This document shows, one piece after another, positions 45,402-53,953 of a DNA stretch of 64,000 nt. This stretch comes from Pedobacter schmidteae (GTDB taxonomy: Bacteria > Bacteroidota > Bacteroidia > Sphingobacteriales > Sphingobacteriaceae): contig NZ_LS999839.1 in assembly GCF_900564155.1 (NCBI RefSeq), positions 1,733,097 to 1,797,096 on the forward strand, in the 5' to 3' direction. The first letter of the stretch is position 1; every line of letters starts with the position of its first letter. The position numbers and the translations under genes were made by a program. The notes beneath the pieces are model-generated. The model was not told the origin of the DNA and ran no database searches. It saw nothing but the letters and a program-made list of their open reading frames with translations.

Positions 45402-45728
45402 TTATTTTAGTTTTTCATTGTTTTTATGTCTGTCCGCATCCCGAATGCTTTTCTTTTCCAGGTTTTTTTCCATGGCGGCAGTCAAATCGATACCGGTTTG
45501 GTTGGCCAGGCAAATCAATACAAATAATACATCCGCCATTTCATCGCCCAGGTCTACAGCCTCATCACTTTTTTTAAAAGATTGTTCGCCATACTTGCGC
45601 GACATGATCCGGGCCACTTCACCAACTTCTTCCATCAGAATGGCGGTATTGGTTAGCTCGTTAAAATAGCGGATGCCTGTTGTTTTGATCCACTGGTCTA
45701 CGGTTTCCTGTGCTTCCTTTATGGTCAT
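45402..45728 (-). CDS. MazG-like nucleotide pyrophosphohydrolase
   Basis: 108 residues forming one all-alpha NTP pyrophosphohydrolase domain. The metal-binding acidic motif is visible as ILMEEVGEVARIM and EAVDLGDEMADVLFVLICLA (E-x-x-E and E-x-x-D type pattern). It would hydrolyse noncanonical NTPs to NMP and diphosphate. The start codon overlaps the dtd stop by one base, so the two are translationally coupled. Confidence 0.88.
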   Translation of the reverse strand: MTIKEAQETVDQWIKTTGIRYFNELTNTAILMEEVGEVARIMSRKYGEQSFKKSDEAVDLGDEMADVLFVLICLANQTGIDLTAAMEKNLEKKSIRDADRHKNNEKLK

Positions 45729-46180
45729 TATTCTTTATTTTTTGTGTCGATGATAATGGTTACGGGCCCATCATTGGTTAAACTGACCTTCATGTCTGCA
45801 CCAAATATTCCGGTTTGGATGGGCTTATTTAATTGCGAAGAAAGTAAAGTAATCATGCTTTCATATAAAGGGATAGCCTTTTCTGGTCTTGCCGCCCTGG
45901 TAAAGCCGGGTCTGTTGCCCTTTTTTGTGGCTGCAAATAAGGTAAACTGGCTAATCAGCAAAATATTGCCGTCTACATCGTTTAGGGCCTTGTTCATCAA
46001 TTGATTTTCATCAGCAAATACGCGCAGCCCTGTAATTTTAGCAGCCAGCCACTCCAGGTCTTCCACAGTGTCGGCGTCTTCTATGCCCAGCAATACCACA
46101 AACCCCAAGCCAATGGTACCTGTAACACTGCCTCCTACCTCGCAATTGGCGGTAGTCACTCTTTGTATAACTGCTCTCAT
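45728..46180 (-). CDS. dtd: D-aminoacyl-tRNA deacylase
   Basis: 150 residues. The two catalytic signatures of Dtd are present: SQFTLFA and the C-terminal NDGPVTIIIDT (Gly-cisPro). It clears D-amino acids and glycine from mischarged tRNA. It lies three bases after rsgA and overlaps the MazG-like gene by one base, giving a small translation and nucleotide quality-control operon. Confidence 0.97.
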   Translation of the reverse strand: MRAVIQRVTTANCEVGGSVTGTIGLGFVVLLGIEDADTVEDLEWLAAKITGLRVFADENQLMNKALNDVDGNILLISQFTLFAATKKGNRPGFTRAARPEKAIPLYESMITLLSSQLNKPIQTGIFGADMKVSLTNDGPVTIIIDTKNKE

Positions 46181-46183
46181 AGT

Positions 46184-47104
46184 TTAAGCCCTGGTTTCAT
46201 TGCCATTGTAAATGCTCAGGTAGCTTTCGTACCTGCTCAGTTCTATCTCTCCATTTTCAACAGCTTTAATTACGGCACAACCTGGCTCGTTTACATGTCG
46301 GCAGTTGTTAAATTTGCATTGGTTCATCATGGCACGCATTTCTCTGAAATAATGCCCCAGTTCCTCGGGCCTGATATCGAAAATACCCAGTTCTCTGATT
46401 CCCGGTGTGTCAATTAAGTACCCACCAAAAGGCAAGGTGTGCATTTCTGCAAAAGTAGTGGTGTGCTGCCCTTTGTCGCTGGCTTCCGAAATTTCGCCGG
46501 TTTTGATGTCCCTACCTGGCAAAAGCGCATTGATCAGGCTTGATTTGCCTACGCCGGAGTGGCCGGAAAACAAGGTTGTTTTATTCTTTAATAAGCTTTC
46601 AATTAAAGGGATATTGGTGCCCTCCAAAGCGGAAACTGAATAACATGGATAGCCAATGCGTTCATAAATGGCTGCATATTCGGCCAATATTTCCAGACCT
46701 TCCTCATGAAAAAGGTCCAGTTTATTAAAAATCAACACAGCGGGAATATCATAGGCTTCGGCAGTAGCCAGAAAGCGGTCGATAAAGCCCAGCGAGGTAC
46801 GGGGAGAGGCGAGCGTAACTACCAGAAAGGCCTGATCCATATTGGCCGCAATAATTTGGGCCTGCTTAGATAGGTTTATGGATTTTCTGATGATATAATT
46901 CTTTCGGTCATGCAGCTTGTAAATCACTCCATTCTCCGAATTTGGTTCTAATTCAAATTCTACACGATCGCCAACAGCAATAGGATTTGTGGTTTGGATA
47001 CCCTGTATCCTGAACTTGCCTTTTATCCGGCAGTCATAATCAAGCCCATTTTCGGCATGTACCTGGTACCAGCTTCCGGTCGATTTAATTATTAGTCCTT
47101 GCAT
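46184..47104 (-). CDS. rsgA: ribosome small subunit-dependent GTPase A
   Basis: 306 residues with an N-terminal OB fold and a circularly permuted GTPase: NKLD (G4) at about 125 comes before [12 protein letters not shown] (G1) and DTPGIRELG (G3). The C-terminal zinc knuckle is CKFNNCRHVNEPGCAV. It assists late 30S maturation. It is first in the rsgA-dtd-mazG operon and is divergent from the thr operon. Confidence 0.97.
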   Translation of the reverse strand: MQGLIIKSTGSWYQVHAENGLDYDCRIKGKFRIQGIQTTNPIAVGDRVEFELEPNSENGVIYKLHDRKNYIIRKSINLSKQAQIIAANMDQAFLVVTLASPRTSLGFIDRFLATAEAYDIPAVLIFNKLDLFHEEGLEILAEYAAIYERIGYPCYSVSALEGTNIPLIESLLKNKTTLFSGHSGVGKSSLINALLPGRDIKTGEISEASDKGQHTTTFAEMHTLPFGGYLIDTPGIRELGIFDIRPEELGHYFREMRAMMNQCKFNNCRHVNEPGCAVIKAVENGEIELSRYESYLSIYNGNETRA

Positions 47105-47360
47105 ATGATGTTGTAAAGGTAAGAATAGTATTTTGTAGTTCGTATTTAGTAGGTAGATGTAAGTATTAGTATTTAGATTCTGGTCCCAGGCGTTGGTATG
47201 TTGTAACCGATAAGGCTTGGATAGCTGGAGACAGGGCCGCTGAAATGGGCAATCTGTCTAAGTACTAACGACTAAATACTAACTACTTTAAAAAAACACT
47301 TGCTAATTAGAAAAATATAACTTTACTTTACGCCCAGTTACCGATAGTGTAAAAATTACA
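47105..47360. other. rsgA-thr divergent spacer
   Basis: 256 bases without a gene. It holds an imperfect inverted-repeat element (47135-47286) and, close to its right end, the AT-rich region that must contain the thr promoter; TAACTTTA at 47318-47325 is the best -7 candidate, seven of eight to the consensus. Confidence 0.5.
47135..47286. repeat. 152-bp element bounded by 16-bp inverted repeats
   Basis: GTAGTTCGTATTTAGT (47135-47150) and 47271-47286 are inverted repeats with one mismatch. A second inner pair, TTAGTATTTAG (47166-47176) and CTAAATACTAA (47272-47282), matches the same right end, so the left side carries two copies of the motif. The interior has no ORF. It may be a small non-autonomous repeat element. 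Confidence 0.5.
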
Positions 47361-47429
47361 ATGTATAATAATTCAACCATTACTACCACAACCACAACCA
47401 CCGGCATAGTTCGGAGGAAGGTAAGCTAG
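47361..47429 (+). CDS. thrL: thr operon leader peptide
   Basis: A 22-codon ORF (MYNNSTITTTTTTTGIVRRK then VS) with eight Thr codons, seven of them consecutive (47382-47402). It starts with ATG, ends with TAG and precedes an intrinsic terminator and the thrA gene. The core STIT...TTTG resembles enterobacterial ThrL. The peptide itself has no expected function; its translation rate senses charged Thr-tRNA. Ile codons are at positions 7 and 16, so a lesser isoleucine effect is possible. Too short for normal gene calling, but the position and codon run make it convincing. Confidence 0.9.
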   Translation: MYNNSTITTTTTTTGIVRRKVS

Positions 47430-47500
47430 TGGCTGAAAAAAAGAAAATATAACAACCACAAAAAAGCGCCTTCCTCTAACAGGGGAAGGCGCTTTTTTTT
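47414..47500 (+). promoter_or_regulatory. threonine attenuator (antiterminator/terminator pair)
   Basis: Terminator: 47460-47474 (AAAAAAGCGCCTTCC) pairs with 47484-47498, followed by further T residues to 47501. Antiterminator: GAGGAAGG (47414-47421), inside the last codons of the leader ORF, is exactly complementary to CCTTCCTC (47469-47476), which includes the terminator left arm. Ribosomes stalled on Thr codons leave 47414-47421 free to block the terminator; ribosomes reaching the stop at 47427 cover it and the terminator forms. Confidence 0.88.
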
Positions 47501-47512
47501 TAACCAACAACT

Positions 47513-49960
47513 ATGAATATTTTAAAATTTGGAGGTACATCTGTCGGCTCAGCACAAAGCATTAGTGCGCTGATAGATATCTTAAAGCGGGAAAAGGGAG
47601 ATGAGAACCCTATTGTTGTCCTTTCTGCAATGGGGGGCATAACCAATACCCTGTTGGAAATGGCAGAGCGTGCAAGGAATGCTCAGGAATATACTGATCA
47701 GCTGAAAATGATTGAGACGAAGCACTTTGAAGTGATTCGTGCGTTATTGCCTGCAGGGGCTCAAAATCCCGTACTTACCAAATTAAAAATCTATTTTAAT
47801 GAGCTCGAAGACATTTTGCAGTCGGTGTACAACCTGCGCGAATTGAGCCTTCAGACTAAGGATCTGATCCTTAGTTATGGCGAGCGCTGTTCCAATGTAA
47901 TGGTCAGCCACATCGCACGTCAGCAATTTCCAAATGCATTGTATGTAGATGGATCTGAGCTGATCAAAACTGATAGCAACTTTGGCCAGGCCAAAGTCAA
48001 TACACAGGTTACTGAGCTGTTGATCCGCGAATTTTATGAGTTAAACAGCGATAAGTTACTATTCGTTACCGGTTTTATTTCCAGCAATGATGAAGGCCGT
48101 ATTACGACATTAGGTCGTGGTGGCAGTGATTACACCGCTGCCATATGGGGTGCAGCTTTAAATGCGCAGGAAATTCAGATCTGGACAGATGTTGACGGAA
48201 TGCTGACCGCCGATCCGAGAATTGTTAAAAAAGCATTCTCCTTACCGGAGCTAAGTTATATTGAGGCCATGGAGCTTTCTTATTTTGGAGCAAAGGTGAT
48301 TTATCCGCCCACCATGACCCCGGCATTTTTAAAGAAAATACCCATCGTCATTAAAAACACTTTCAATGTCGATTTTGCGGGTACTTATATCAAACATGGC
48401 GCTCAGGCGTCAAGCCTGCCTATAAAAGGTATTTCTTCTATTGACGAAATCAGCATCCTCAACCTTTCGGGAAGCGGGATGGTAGGTAAGGCCGGATTTA
48501 GTGGAAGGTTATTTTCTCTTTTGTCGCGCGAACAGGTAAACGTAGTGCTGATTACACAATCTTCATCAGAGCATAGTATCACCTTTGCGGTAAAGCCTGC
48601 TGATGCGCTGAAGGCGCTGTCGTTGATCAATAAAGAATTTGAACTGGAGCTACAGGCCCGGAAACTGGAATATCCAGAGGTAGAAAACGGTCTCTCGGTA
48701 CTGGCTATTGTTGGTGAAAATATGAAACGGACGCCAGGTATTTCCGGTCGTTTATTTAGTGCCCTGGGCCGAAATGGAGTCAACATAAGGGCGATTGCGC
48801 AGGGCTCTTCCGAATACAATATTTCGGTGATCCTGTCCAGGACTGATCTTTCCAAAGCGGTAAATGCCGTTCACGATGCTTTTTATTCTGATCTGAAAAA
48901 AACACTCAATATATTTTGTCTGGGTACAGGTAATATTGGTAAGACACTTTTTCAGCAACTGGAACATCAAATGCCTTTTCTGGCCAAGAATAATGATCTT
49001 CAGGTAAAGGTGATGGGCATTAGCAATACGCGTAAAATGTACCTGAACCCCGAAGGGATAGACCTGAATAACTGGGAGGATGCATTGGAACAAGGCGGCG
49101 AAAAGGCAGACTTGAGTGAGTTCATTAAACAGATGAAAGCCATGAACCTGGCCAACTGTGTATTTGTAGACAATACGGCAAGTCATAATCCCATTCAGTA
49201 TTACCTGGATGTTTTGCAATCCAGTATTTCTGTGGTTACCTGCAATAAAATCGGGAACTCGGCCGAATACGACCAGTATGTGGCTTTTAAAGAAGCTGCC
49301 CGCAAACATGGGGTAGAGTTTTATTATGAAACCAATGTGGGGGCAGGTTTGCCAATTATCCGTACGTTGAAAGATTTAATGTTGAGTGGCGACCGCATTG
49401 CTTGTATTGAAGCGATCTTGTCGGGCACCATTTCTTACATCTTTAATAATTTTAAAGACGAAAGGTTATTTCATGAAGTGGTCAAGGAGGCGCAGGATTT
49501 GGGGTATACGGAGCCCGATCCGCGGGACGACCTGAATGGTAAAGACTTTATGCGGAAAATGCTGATTCTGGCGCGTGATGCCGGTTATGCTTTGGAAGAA
49601 AAAGACGTAGCCATTGAATGTATGCTTCCTGATGCCTGTATGGCGGCTAATACTGTTGCCGATTTTTATCAGGAACTGGAAAATAACGCCTCCTATTTTG
49701 AAAAACTGAAACAGGAGGCTTCAAATGGCCATAAGGTATTAAGGTACATTGGCAAACTGGAAGCGGGTAAGGTAACCATTACCTTGCAGATGGTTGACGA
49801 CAACCATCCTTTTTATATGCTTTCGGGTAGTGATAACATCATTTCTTTTACAACCGATCGGTATAAAGAACGTCCGTTGGTAGTAAAGGGCCCTGGGGCC
49901 GGTGCAGAAGTAACTGCCGCAGGTGTATTTGCAGACATTATAAACGTGGGTAAAAGATAA
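47513..49960 (+). CDS. thrA: bifunctional aspartokinase I / homoserine dehydrogenase I
   Basis: 815 residues, the ThrA fusion length. Aspartate kinase (about 1-290) starts with the MNILKFGGTSVGSAQS motif, two ACT regulatory domains follow (about 310-460), and homoserine dehydrogenase (about 465-815) begins with the NAD(P) loop FCLGTGNIGKTLFQQL and includes the ETNVGAGLPIIRTLKDL substrate segment. It catalyses the first and third steps from aspartate to threonine. thrB starts seven bases after the stop. Expression should depend on the attenuator immediately upstream. Confidence 0.98.
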   Translation: MNILKFGGTSVGSAQSISALIDILKREKGDENPIVVLSAMGGITNTLLEMAERARNAQEYTDQLKMIETKHFEVIRALLPAGAQNPVLTKLKIYFNELEDILQSVYNLRELSLQTKDLILSYGERCSNVMVSHIARQQFPNALYVDGSELIKTDSNFGQAKVNTQVTELLIREFYELNSDKLLFVTGFISSNDEGRITTLGRGGSDYTAAIWGAALNAQEIQIWTDVDGMLTADPRIVKKAFSLPELSYIEAMELSYFGAKVIYPPTMTPAFLKKIPIVIKNTFNVDFAGTYIKHGAQASSLPIKGISSIDEISILNLSGSGMVGKAGFSGRLFSLLSREQVNVVLITQSSSEHSITFAVKPADALKALSLINKEFELELQARKLEYPEVENGLSVLAIVGENMKRTPGISGRLFSALGRNGVNIRAIAQGSSEYNISVILSRTDLSKAVNAVHDAFYSDLKKTLNIFCLGTGNIGKTLFQQLEHQMPFLAKNNDLQVKVMGISNTRKMYLNPEGIDLNNWEDALEQGGEKADLSEFIKQMKAMNLANCVFVDNTASHNPIQYYLDVLQSSISVVTCNKIGNSAEYDQYVAFKEAARKHGVEFYYETNVGAGLPIIRTLKDLMLSGDRIACIEAILSGTISYIFNNFKDERLFHEVVKEAQDLGYTEPDPRDDLNGKDFMRKMLILARDAGYALEEKDVAIECMLPDACMAANTVADFYQELENNASYFEKLKQEASNGHKVLRYIGKLEAGKVTITLQMVDDNHPFYMLSGSDNIISFTTDRYKERPLVVKGPGAGAEVTAAGVFADIINVGKR

Positions 49961-49967
49961 TTAAGTT

Positions 49968-50903
49968 ATGAAGAAATCAATAAGAGTTTTTGCCCCAGCT
50001 ACCGTTGCCAACGTTGTTTGTGGTTTTGATGTACTTGGCTTTGCTGTAAATGAGCCAGGGGACGAGGTGATTATGCGTTTGACTGATAAGCCGGGTATAT
50101 CGTTGTTAAAAATTACAGGCGATGAAGGCCGTTTGCCTTTAAGTCCTGATAAAAATACAGTGAGTGCCATTGCTAAACATTATCTGGAACATATAGGACG
50201 GCCCGATGTAGGTATTGAAATAGAGTTGCATAAAAAAATGCCGATAGGCAGCGGTTTAGGCTCCAGTTCGGCCAGTACCGTTGCTGGTTTGTTTGCCATT
50301 AATACCTTGTTTGATAACGCGCTGACCAATAAAGAGCTGGTCCCTTTTGCTATGAAGGGTGAGGAACTGGCCTGCGGATATGGCCATGCCGATAATGTGG
50401 CACCGGCCTTGCTGGGTGGTTTTGTACTCATCAGAAGTTACAGCCCGCTGGATATCATTAGTCTCCCTTTTCCGCAAGACCTGCATGCCGCAATTGTGTA
50501 CCCGGAGGTAGATGTGCCAACTAAGGACGCACGGCAGATGATCCGTTCAAAAGTATTGTTGAAAGATGCGGTAACGCAATGGGGTAATGTTGCGGGCCTG
50601 GTAAGCGGATTATTTATGAACGATTACGAACTGATTGGCCGTAGTATGACTGATGTGCTGGTAGAACCAACGCGTTCCATCTTGATTCCTGACTTTGACC
50701 GGTTAAGGGAGTTGGCCATGGCTGCAGGTGCTGTAGGCTTTGGTATTTCAGGATCGGGACCTTCTGTATTTGCACTAACCAAAGATGCAGAAACTGCTAA
50801 ACGGATTACACAACAATTACAGCAGCACTTAAAAGACATTGCCATTAATAGTCTGGCCTTTGTTTCTGAAGTAAATAAAAAAGGCCCGATTATTTTAGAT
50901 TGA
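49968..50903 (+). CDS. thrB: homoserine kinase
   Basis: 311 residues of the GHMP kinase superfamily. The N-terminal VFAPATVANVVCGFDVLGFAV, the ATP loop PIGSGLGSSSASTVAG and the late GFGISGSGPSVFAL are all present. It phosphorylates homoserine for threonine synthase. It follows thrA by seven bases; 142 bases containing a long double palindrome separate it from thrC. Confidence 0.97.
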   Translation: MKKSIRVFAPATVANVVCGFDVLGFAVNEPGDEVIMRLTDKPGISLLKITGDEGRLPLSPDKNTVSAIAKHYLEHIGRPDVGIEIELHKKMPIGSGLGSSSASTVAGLFAINTLFDNALTNKELVPFAMKGEELACGYGHADNVAPALLGGFVLIRSYSPLDIISLPFPQDLHAAIVYPEVDVPTKDARQMIRSKVLLKDAVTQWGNVAGLVSGLFMNDYELIGRSMTDVLVEPTRSILIPDFDRLRELAMAAGAVGFGISGSGPSVFALTKDAETAKRITQQLQQHLKDIAINSLAFVSEVNKKGPIILD

Positions 50904-50928
50904 TGCAGGCTTCATGCTGTAAACGCTC

Positions 50929-51013
50929 CGTCATCCTGAATTTGTTTCAGGATCTGGTTTAGAGCATGTTTTTAATAATAGGGGAGAGATCCTGAAATAA
51001 ATTCAGGATGACG
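50929..51013. repeat. dispersed palindrome, double copy, between thrB and thrC
   Basis: 50929-50955 and 50987-51013 are 27-bp inverted arms with one mismatch (50944) and a 31-base spacer. They match the element at 30551-30634 nearly exactly. In the thr transcript this would fold into a long hairpin within the operon. Confidence 0.9.
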
Positions 51014-51045
51014 ATCGACCTGGAATTACCATAATATTAAACACC

Positions 51046-52350
51046 ATGAAATTATACAGTACCAACAACCATAACCTTAGCGTCGATTTTCCAACTGCTG
51101 TATTTAACAGTATGCCTTTAGATAAAGGCCTGTATATGCCAGTTGATATTCCACAGCTGGATCAGGAATTCATCGATAATATTGATCAATTTACATTGTC
51201 GCAAATTGCCTATAAAGTAGCTGCGGCGTTGATGAAAGATACCATTCCGCCGGATCACCTGCAGCGGATTATCGATGATGCCATTAATTTTGATGCGCCT
51301 GTAGTTGAGCTTGATCCGGAAACTTATGTGCTTGAACTTTTTCATGGCCCTTCATTGGCTTTTAAGGATTTCGGTGCCCGGTTCATGAGCCGCATCATGG
51401 CTTATTTCCTGAAGGAAAACGAGCAGATATTAGACGTATTGGTAGCGACTTCCGGTGACACCGGAGGGGCGGTAGCCCTTGGTTTTTTAGGGGTGCCCAA
51501 TACCCGTGTAACCATCTTATATCCGAAAGGCAAAGTAAGCGATATCCAGGAGTTACAGCTTTGTACAAATGGACAAAATATACATGCTATTGAGGTGGAT
51601 GGAACTTTTGATGATTGCCAGGCATTGGTAAAACAGGCTTTTGCAGATGAGGAATTAAATGCCAGACTTCGTTTAACTTCGGCCAATTCTATCAATATTT
51701 CCAGGCTAATTCCGCAAACCTTCTATTATTTTAATGCTTATGCGCAGTTAAAAAGGCAAGGGAAAACAGACGTTGTATTTTCGGTTCCTAGTGGTAATTT
51801 TGGTAATATTGGAGCGGGTTTACTGGCTTATAAGATGGGCCTGCCAGTAAAACATTTTATTGCAGCAACCAATGTAAATGATACGGTGCCACGTTTTTTA
51901 AACACCGGTGTTTATGAAACGCGCCCTTCGGTGCAAACATACGCCAACGCTATGGATGTAGGGGCACCAAGTAATTGGGTCAGAATTATGGACCTGTTTA
52001 AAAATGATGAAGCTGCATTAAAGCAGGTGCTGCAAAGTGACAGCTATACAGATTCGCAAACGCTGCAGGCCATAAAGGATATTTACAAACAGTACAATTA
52101 CATCGCTTGTCCGCATACCGCAATTGCCTGGCTGGCTTTAAAAGCTTATCAGCAAGATCACCAGGGAACAACAGGCGTATTCCTGTCCACTGCACATGCC
52201 TGTAAGTTTCCGGATATATTTCCGGAGGCGATGAAAGCTGAAATTGAAATTCCGGAACAGGTAAAGAGTTTAGCTGGGAAACAAAAGCAGGTTACAAATA
52301 TGGATATCAGCTTCGAGTCGTTCAAAAATTACCTTTCTACTTCTTACTAA
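51046..52350 (+). CDS. thrC: threonine synthase
   Basis: 434 residues, a PLP fold-type II enzyme. The PLP Lys lies in HGPSLAFKDFGARF (about residue 110), the phosphate-binding loop is in PSGNFGNIGAG, and VATSGDTGGAVALG is typical of ThrC. The N-terminal segment MKLYSTNNHNLSVDFPTAVFNSMPLDKGLYMP is family-like. It converts O-phosphohomoserine to threonine and completes the thr operon. The last 14 bases overlap the convergent META-domain gene. Confidence 0.97.
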   Translation: MKLYSTNNHNLSVDFPTAVFNSMPLDKGLYMPVDIPQLDQEFIDNIDQFTLSQIAYKVAAALMKDTIPPDHLQRIIDDAINFDAPVVELDPETYVLELFHGPSLAFKDFGARFMSRIMAYFLKENEQILDVLVATSGDTGGAVALGFLGVPNTRVTILYPKGKVSDIQELQLCTNGQNIHAIEVDGTFDDCQALVKQAFADEELNARLRLTSANSINISRLIPQTFYYFNAYAQLKRQGKTDVVFSVPSGNFGNIGAGLLAYKMGLPVKHFIAATNVNDTVPRFLNTGVYETRPSVQTYANAMDVGAPSNWVRIMDLFKNDEAALKQVLQSDSYTDSQTLQAIKDIYKQYNYIACPHTAIAWLALKAYQQDHQGTTGVFLSTAHACKFPDIFPEAMKAEIEIPEQVKSLAGKQKQVTNMDISFESFKNYLSTSY

Positions 52351-52771
52351 AACGCATAATGGCGATATCGCCCATCATAAAATTCAGGGTGGTATCGCTG
52401 GTAATGGAGTAAGTACTTGCTTTTTTTAGCATTTCGATAAAAGTGGCCTCTCCTTCACCTGGGCAGGCCATTTTTGTCATCATAAAAGGTTTTGTAAAGT
52501 TGATGGCGGTGTCATCGGCGAGGAGCTGACCGGAGAAAGAATTGCAGCTGGTATTGCCACTAAATCTCTTTTCAGCAATGTCAAACTTAATGATTGGCTT
52601 TTTGCCAGGATAAAGTCCGTTGAAAGCAATCCTTGGTCCTGATATATAGTTCAATTCCCAGCTACCACCCAATTGTGATAAACCACCATTGCCTATTGTT
52701 CCAGGTTTCATGGTTGTACATGCTGCAAAAGAACTTGCAAGAACCACCGTAAACAGCATCAGCCTTCTCAT
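52337..52771 (-). CDS. META domain lipoprotein
   Basis: 144 residues with a lipoprotein signal (MLFTVVLASSFAAC, Cys18) and a META/HslJ-like domain: LGGSWELNYISGP, GNTSCNSFSGQLLADD and MTKMACPGEGEATFIEMLKKASTYSITSDTTL. META domains occur in HslJ and motility-associated proteins; the role is not established. The conserved CN.F.G and MACP patterns are visible. It is convergent with thrC and overlaps its end by 14 bases, and lies downstream of metF beyond a hairpin. Confidence 0.9.
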   Translation of the reverse strand: MRRLMLFTVVLASSFAACTTMKPGTIGNGGLSQLGGSWELNYISGPRIAFNGLYPGKKPIIKFDIAEKRFSGNTSCNSFSGQLLADDTAINFTKPFMMTKMACPGEGEATFIEMLKKASTYSITSDTTLNFMMGDIAIMRFSKK

Positions 52772-52792
52772 ATGATTTTCTTTTATGGTTAC

Positions 52793-52844
52793 AAAGCCTG
52801 CACTGGTTATCTGGGTTTTACCCCGGCAAACTGGTGCAGGCTTT
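52793..52844 (-). terminator. hairpin between metF and the META gene
   Basis: 11-bp perfect arms AAAGCCTGCAC (52793-52803) and GTGCAGGCTTT (52834-52844) with a 30-base spacer that contains a smaller GGG/CCC hairpin. It probably ends the metHF transcript, though the T-tract is short. Confidence 0.5.
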
Positions 52845-52918
52845 ATATAATAGTAAGTTTAACGTTAATGTGAAGATACAAAGAGTATTTCAGAAATACA
52901 CAGTTTCCACGTTAAACT

Positions 52919-53875
52919 TTAGAAAATGGCTCTTGCTATTCTTTTTGTAGGCTCTGGGTTACCCATGGTATAAAAGTGTAAAACAGGAGCACCCATGGCC
53001 TTCAATTCTTTACATTGGTTGATCATCCATTCGATACCAACTTCTTTTACTTCCTTTTCCGATTTGCAGGACTGTACTGCCTCGCTAAGCTCCAAAGGAA
53101 TGTCCAGGTGAAAGATTTTAGGTAAGCTGATCAATTGTTTGCTGCTGGTAATGGGTTTTAATCCGGGAATAATAGGAATATTAATGCCATTTGCCCTGCA
53201 TTTCTCTACAAATTCGCCATATTTTTTGTTGTCAAAAAACATCTGGGTTACGATAAAGTCAGCACCGGCATCTACTTTGTGTTTCAAGTATTTAAAGTCG
53301 GTATCCAGGTTGGGCGATTCGAAGTGTTTTTCGGGATAGGCGGCTACACCAATACAAAAGTCAGTCTTTTCGGCACTTTCCATATCATCATGAAGGTATT
53401 TGCCATTGTTCATGTTCACCACATGCTGCAATAATTCAGAAGCATAGGCATGCCCATTGGGTGTAGGTATAAACGAATTGTCACTTTTCCGGGCATCACC
53501 CCTTAAAACCAATACGTTGTCGATGCCCAGAAATTGCAAATCTATCAGTGCATTTTCCGTTTCATCTTTGGTAAAGCCGCCGCAAATTAAATGTGGTACG
53601 GCATCTACTTTGTATTTGTTCATAATAGCCGCGCAGGTAGCCACTGTGCTTGGGCGTTTGCGGTAAGCTACTTTTTCAAGCAGGCCATTGGCGTGTTGTT
53701 TATAAATATAATCTTCGCGCAGGTAAGTTACGTCAATAAATGGTGGGTTAAACTCCATTAAGGGATCTATGGCATCAAATATTCCTTTGATGCTTTGCCC
53801 TTTAATGGGTGGTAACAATTCAAATGAGAATAAGGTTTTACCTTTTGCATTGTTGATATGGTCAATTATTTTCAT
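52919..53875 (-). CDS. metF: 5,10-methylenetetrahydrofolate reductase
   Basis: 318 residues, a TIM-barrel flavoprotein. FSFELLPPIKG near the N-terminus carries the conserved Glu, and VLRGDARKSD, FIVTQMFFDNKKYGEFV and IPIIPGLKPITS are MTHFR landmarks. It makes 5-methyl-THF, the methyl donor used by the MetH encoded immediately upstream, 78 bases away, so the two probably share the SAM riboswitch-controlled transcript. Confidence 0.97.
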   Translation of the reverse strand: MKIIDHINNAKGKTLFSFELLPPIKGQSIKGIFDAIDPLMEFNPPFIDVTYLREDYIYKQHANGLLEKVAYRKRPSTVATCAAIMNKYKVDAVPHLICGGFTKDETENALIDLQFLGIDNVLVLRGDARKSDNSFIPTPNGHAYASELLQHVVNMNNGKYLHDDMESAEKTDFCIGVAAYPEKHFESPNLDTDFKYLKHKVDAGADFIVTQMFFDNKKYGEFVEKCRANGINIPIIPGLKPITSSKQLISLPKIFHLDIPLELSEAVQSCKSEKEVKEVGIEWMINQCKELKAMGAPVLHFYTMGNPEPTKRIARAIF

Positions 53876-53924
53876 TGTCGGGTTTTAGTATTTAGCATTA
53901 AATTTTTAGGTTGGTTGCAGGCCA

Positions 53925-53949
53925 TCTCAAATCTCGCCTCTCAAATCTC
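53925..53949. repeat. TCTCAAATCTC direct repeat in the metH-metF gap
   Basis: Two 11-bp copies (53925-53935 and 53939-53949) with a 14-base period. Similar pyrimidine-rich direct repeats are frequent in Bacteroidota spacers; I infer no function. Confidence 0.5.
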
Positions 53950-53953
53950 ATGT

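Noticed and set aside
47166..47282. Possible CRISPR-like repeat array in the rsgA-thr spacer
   Set aside because: The repeated words are short inverted copies of one motif without regular spacers; no cas genes are in the window.
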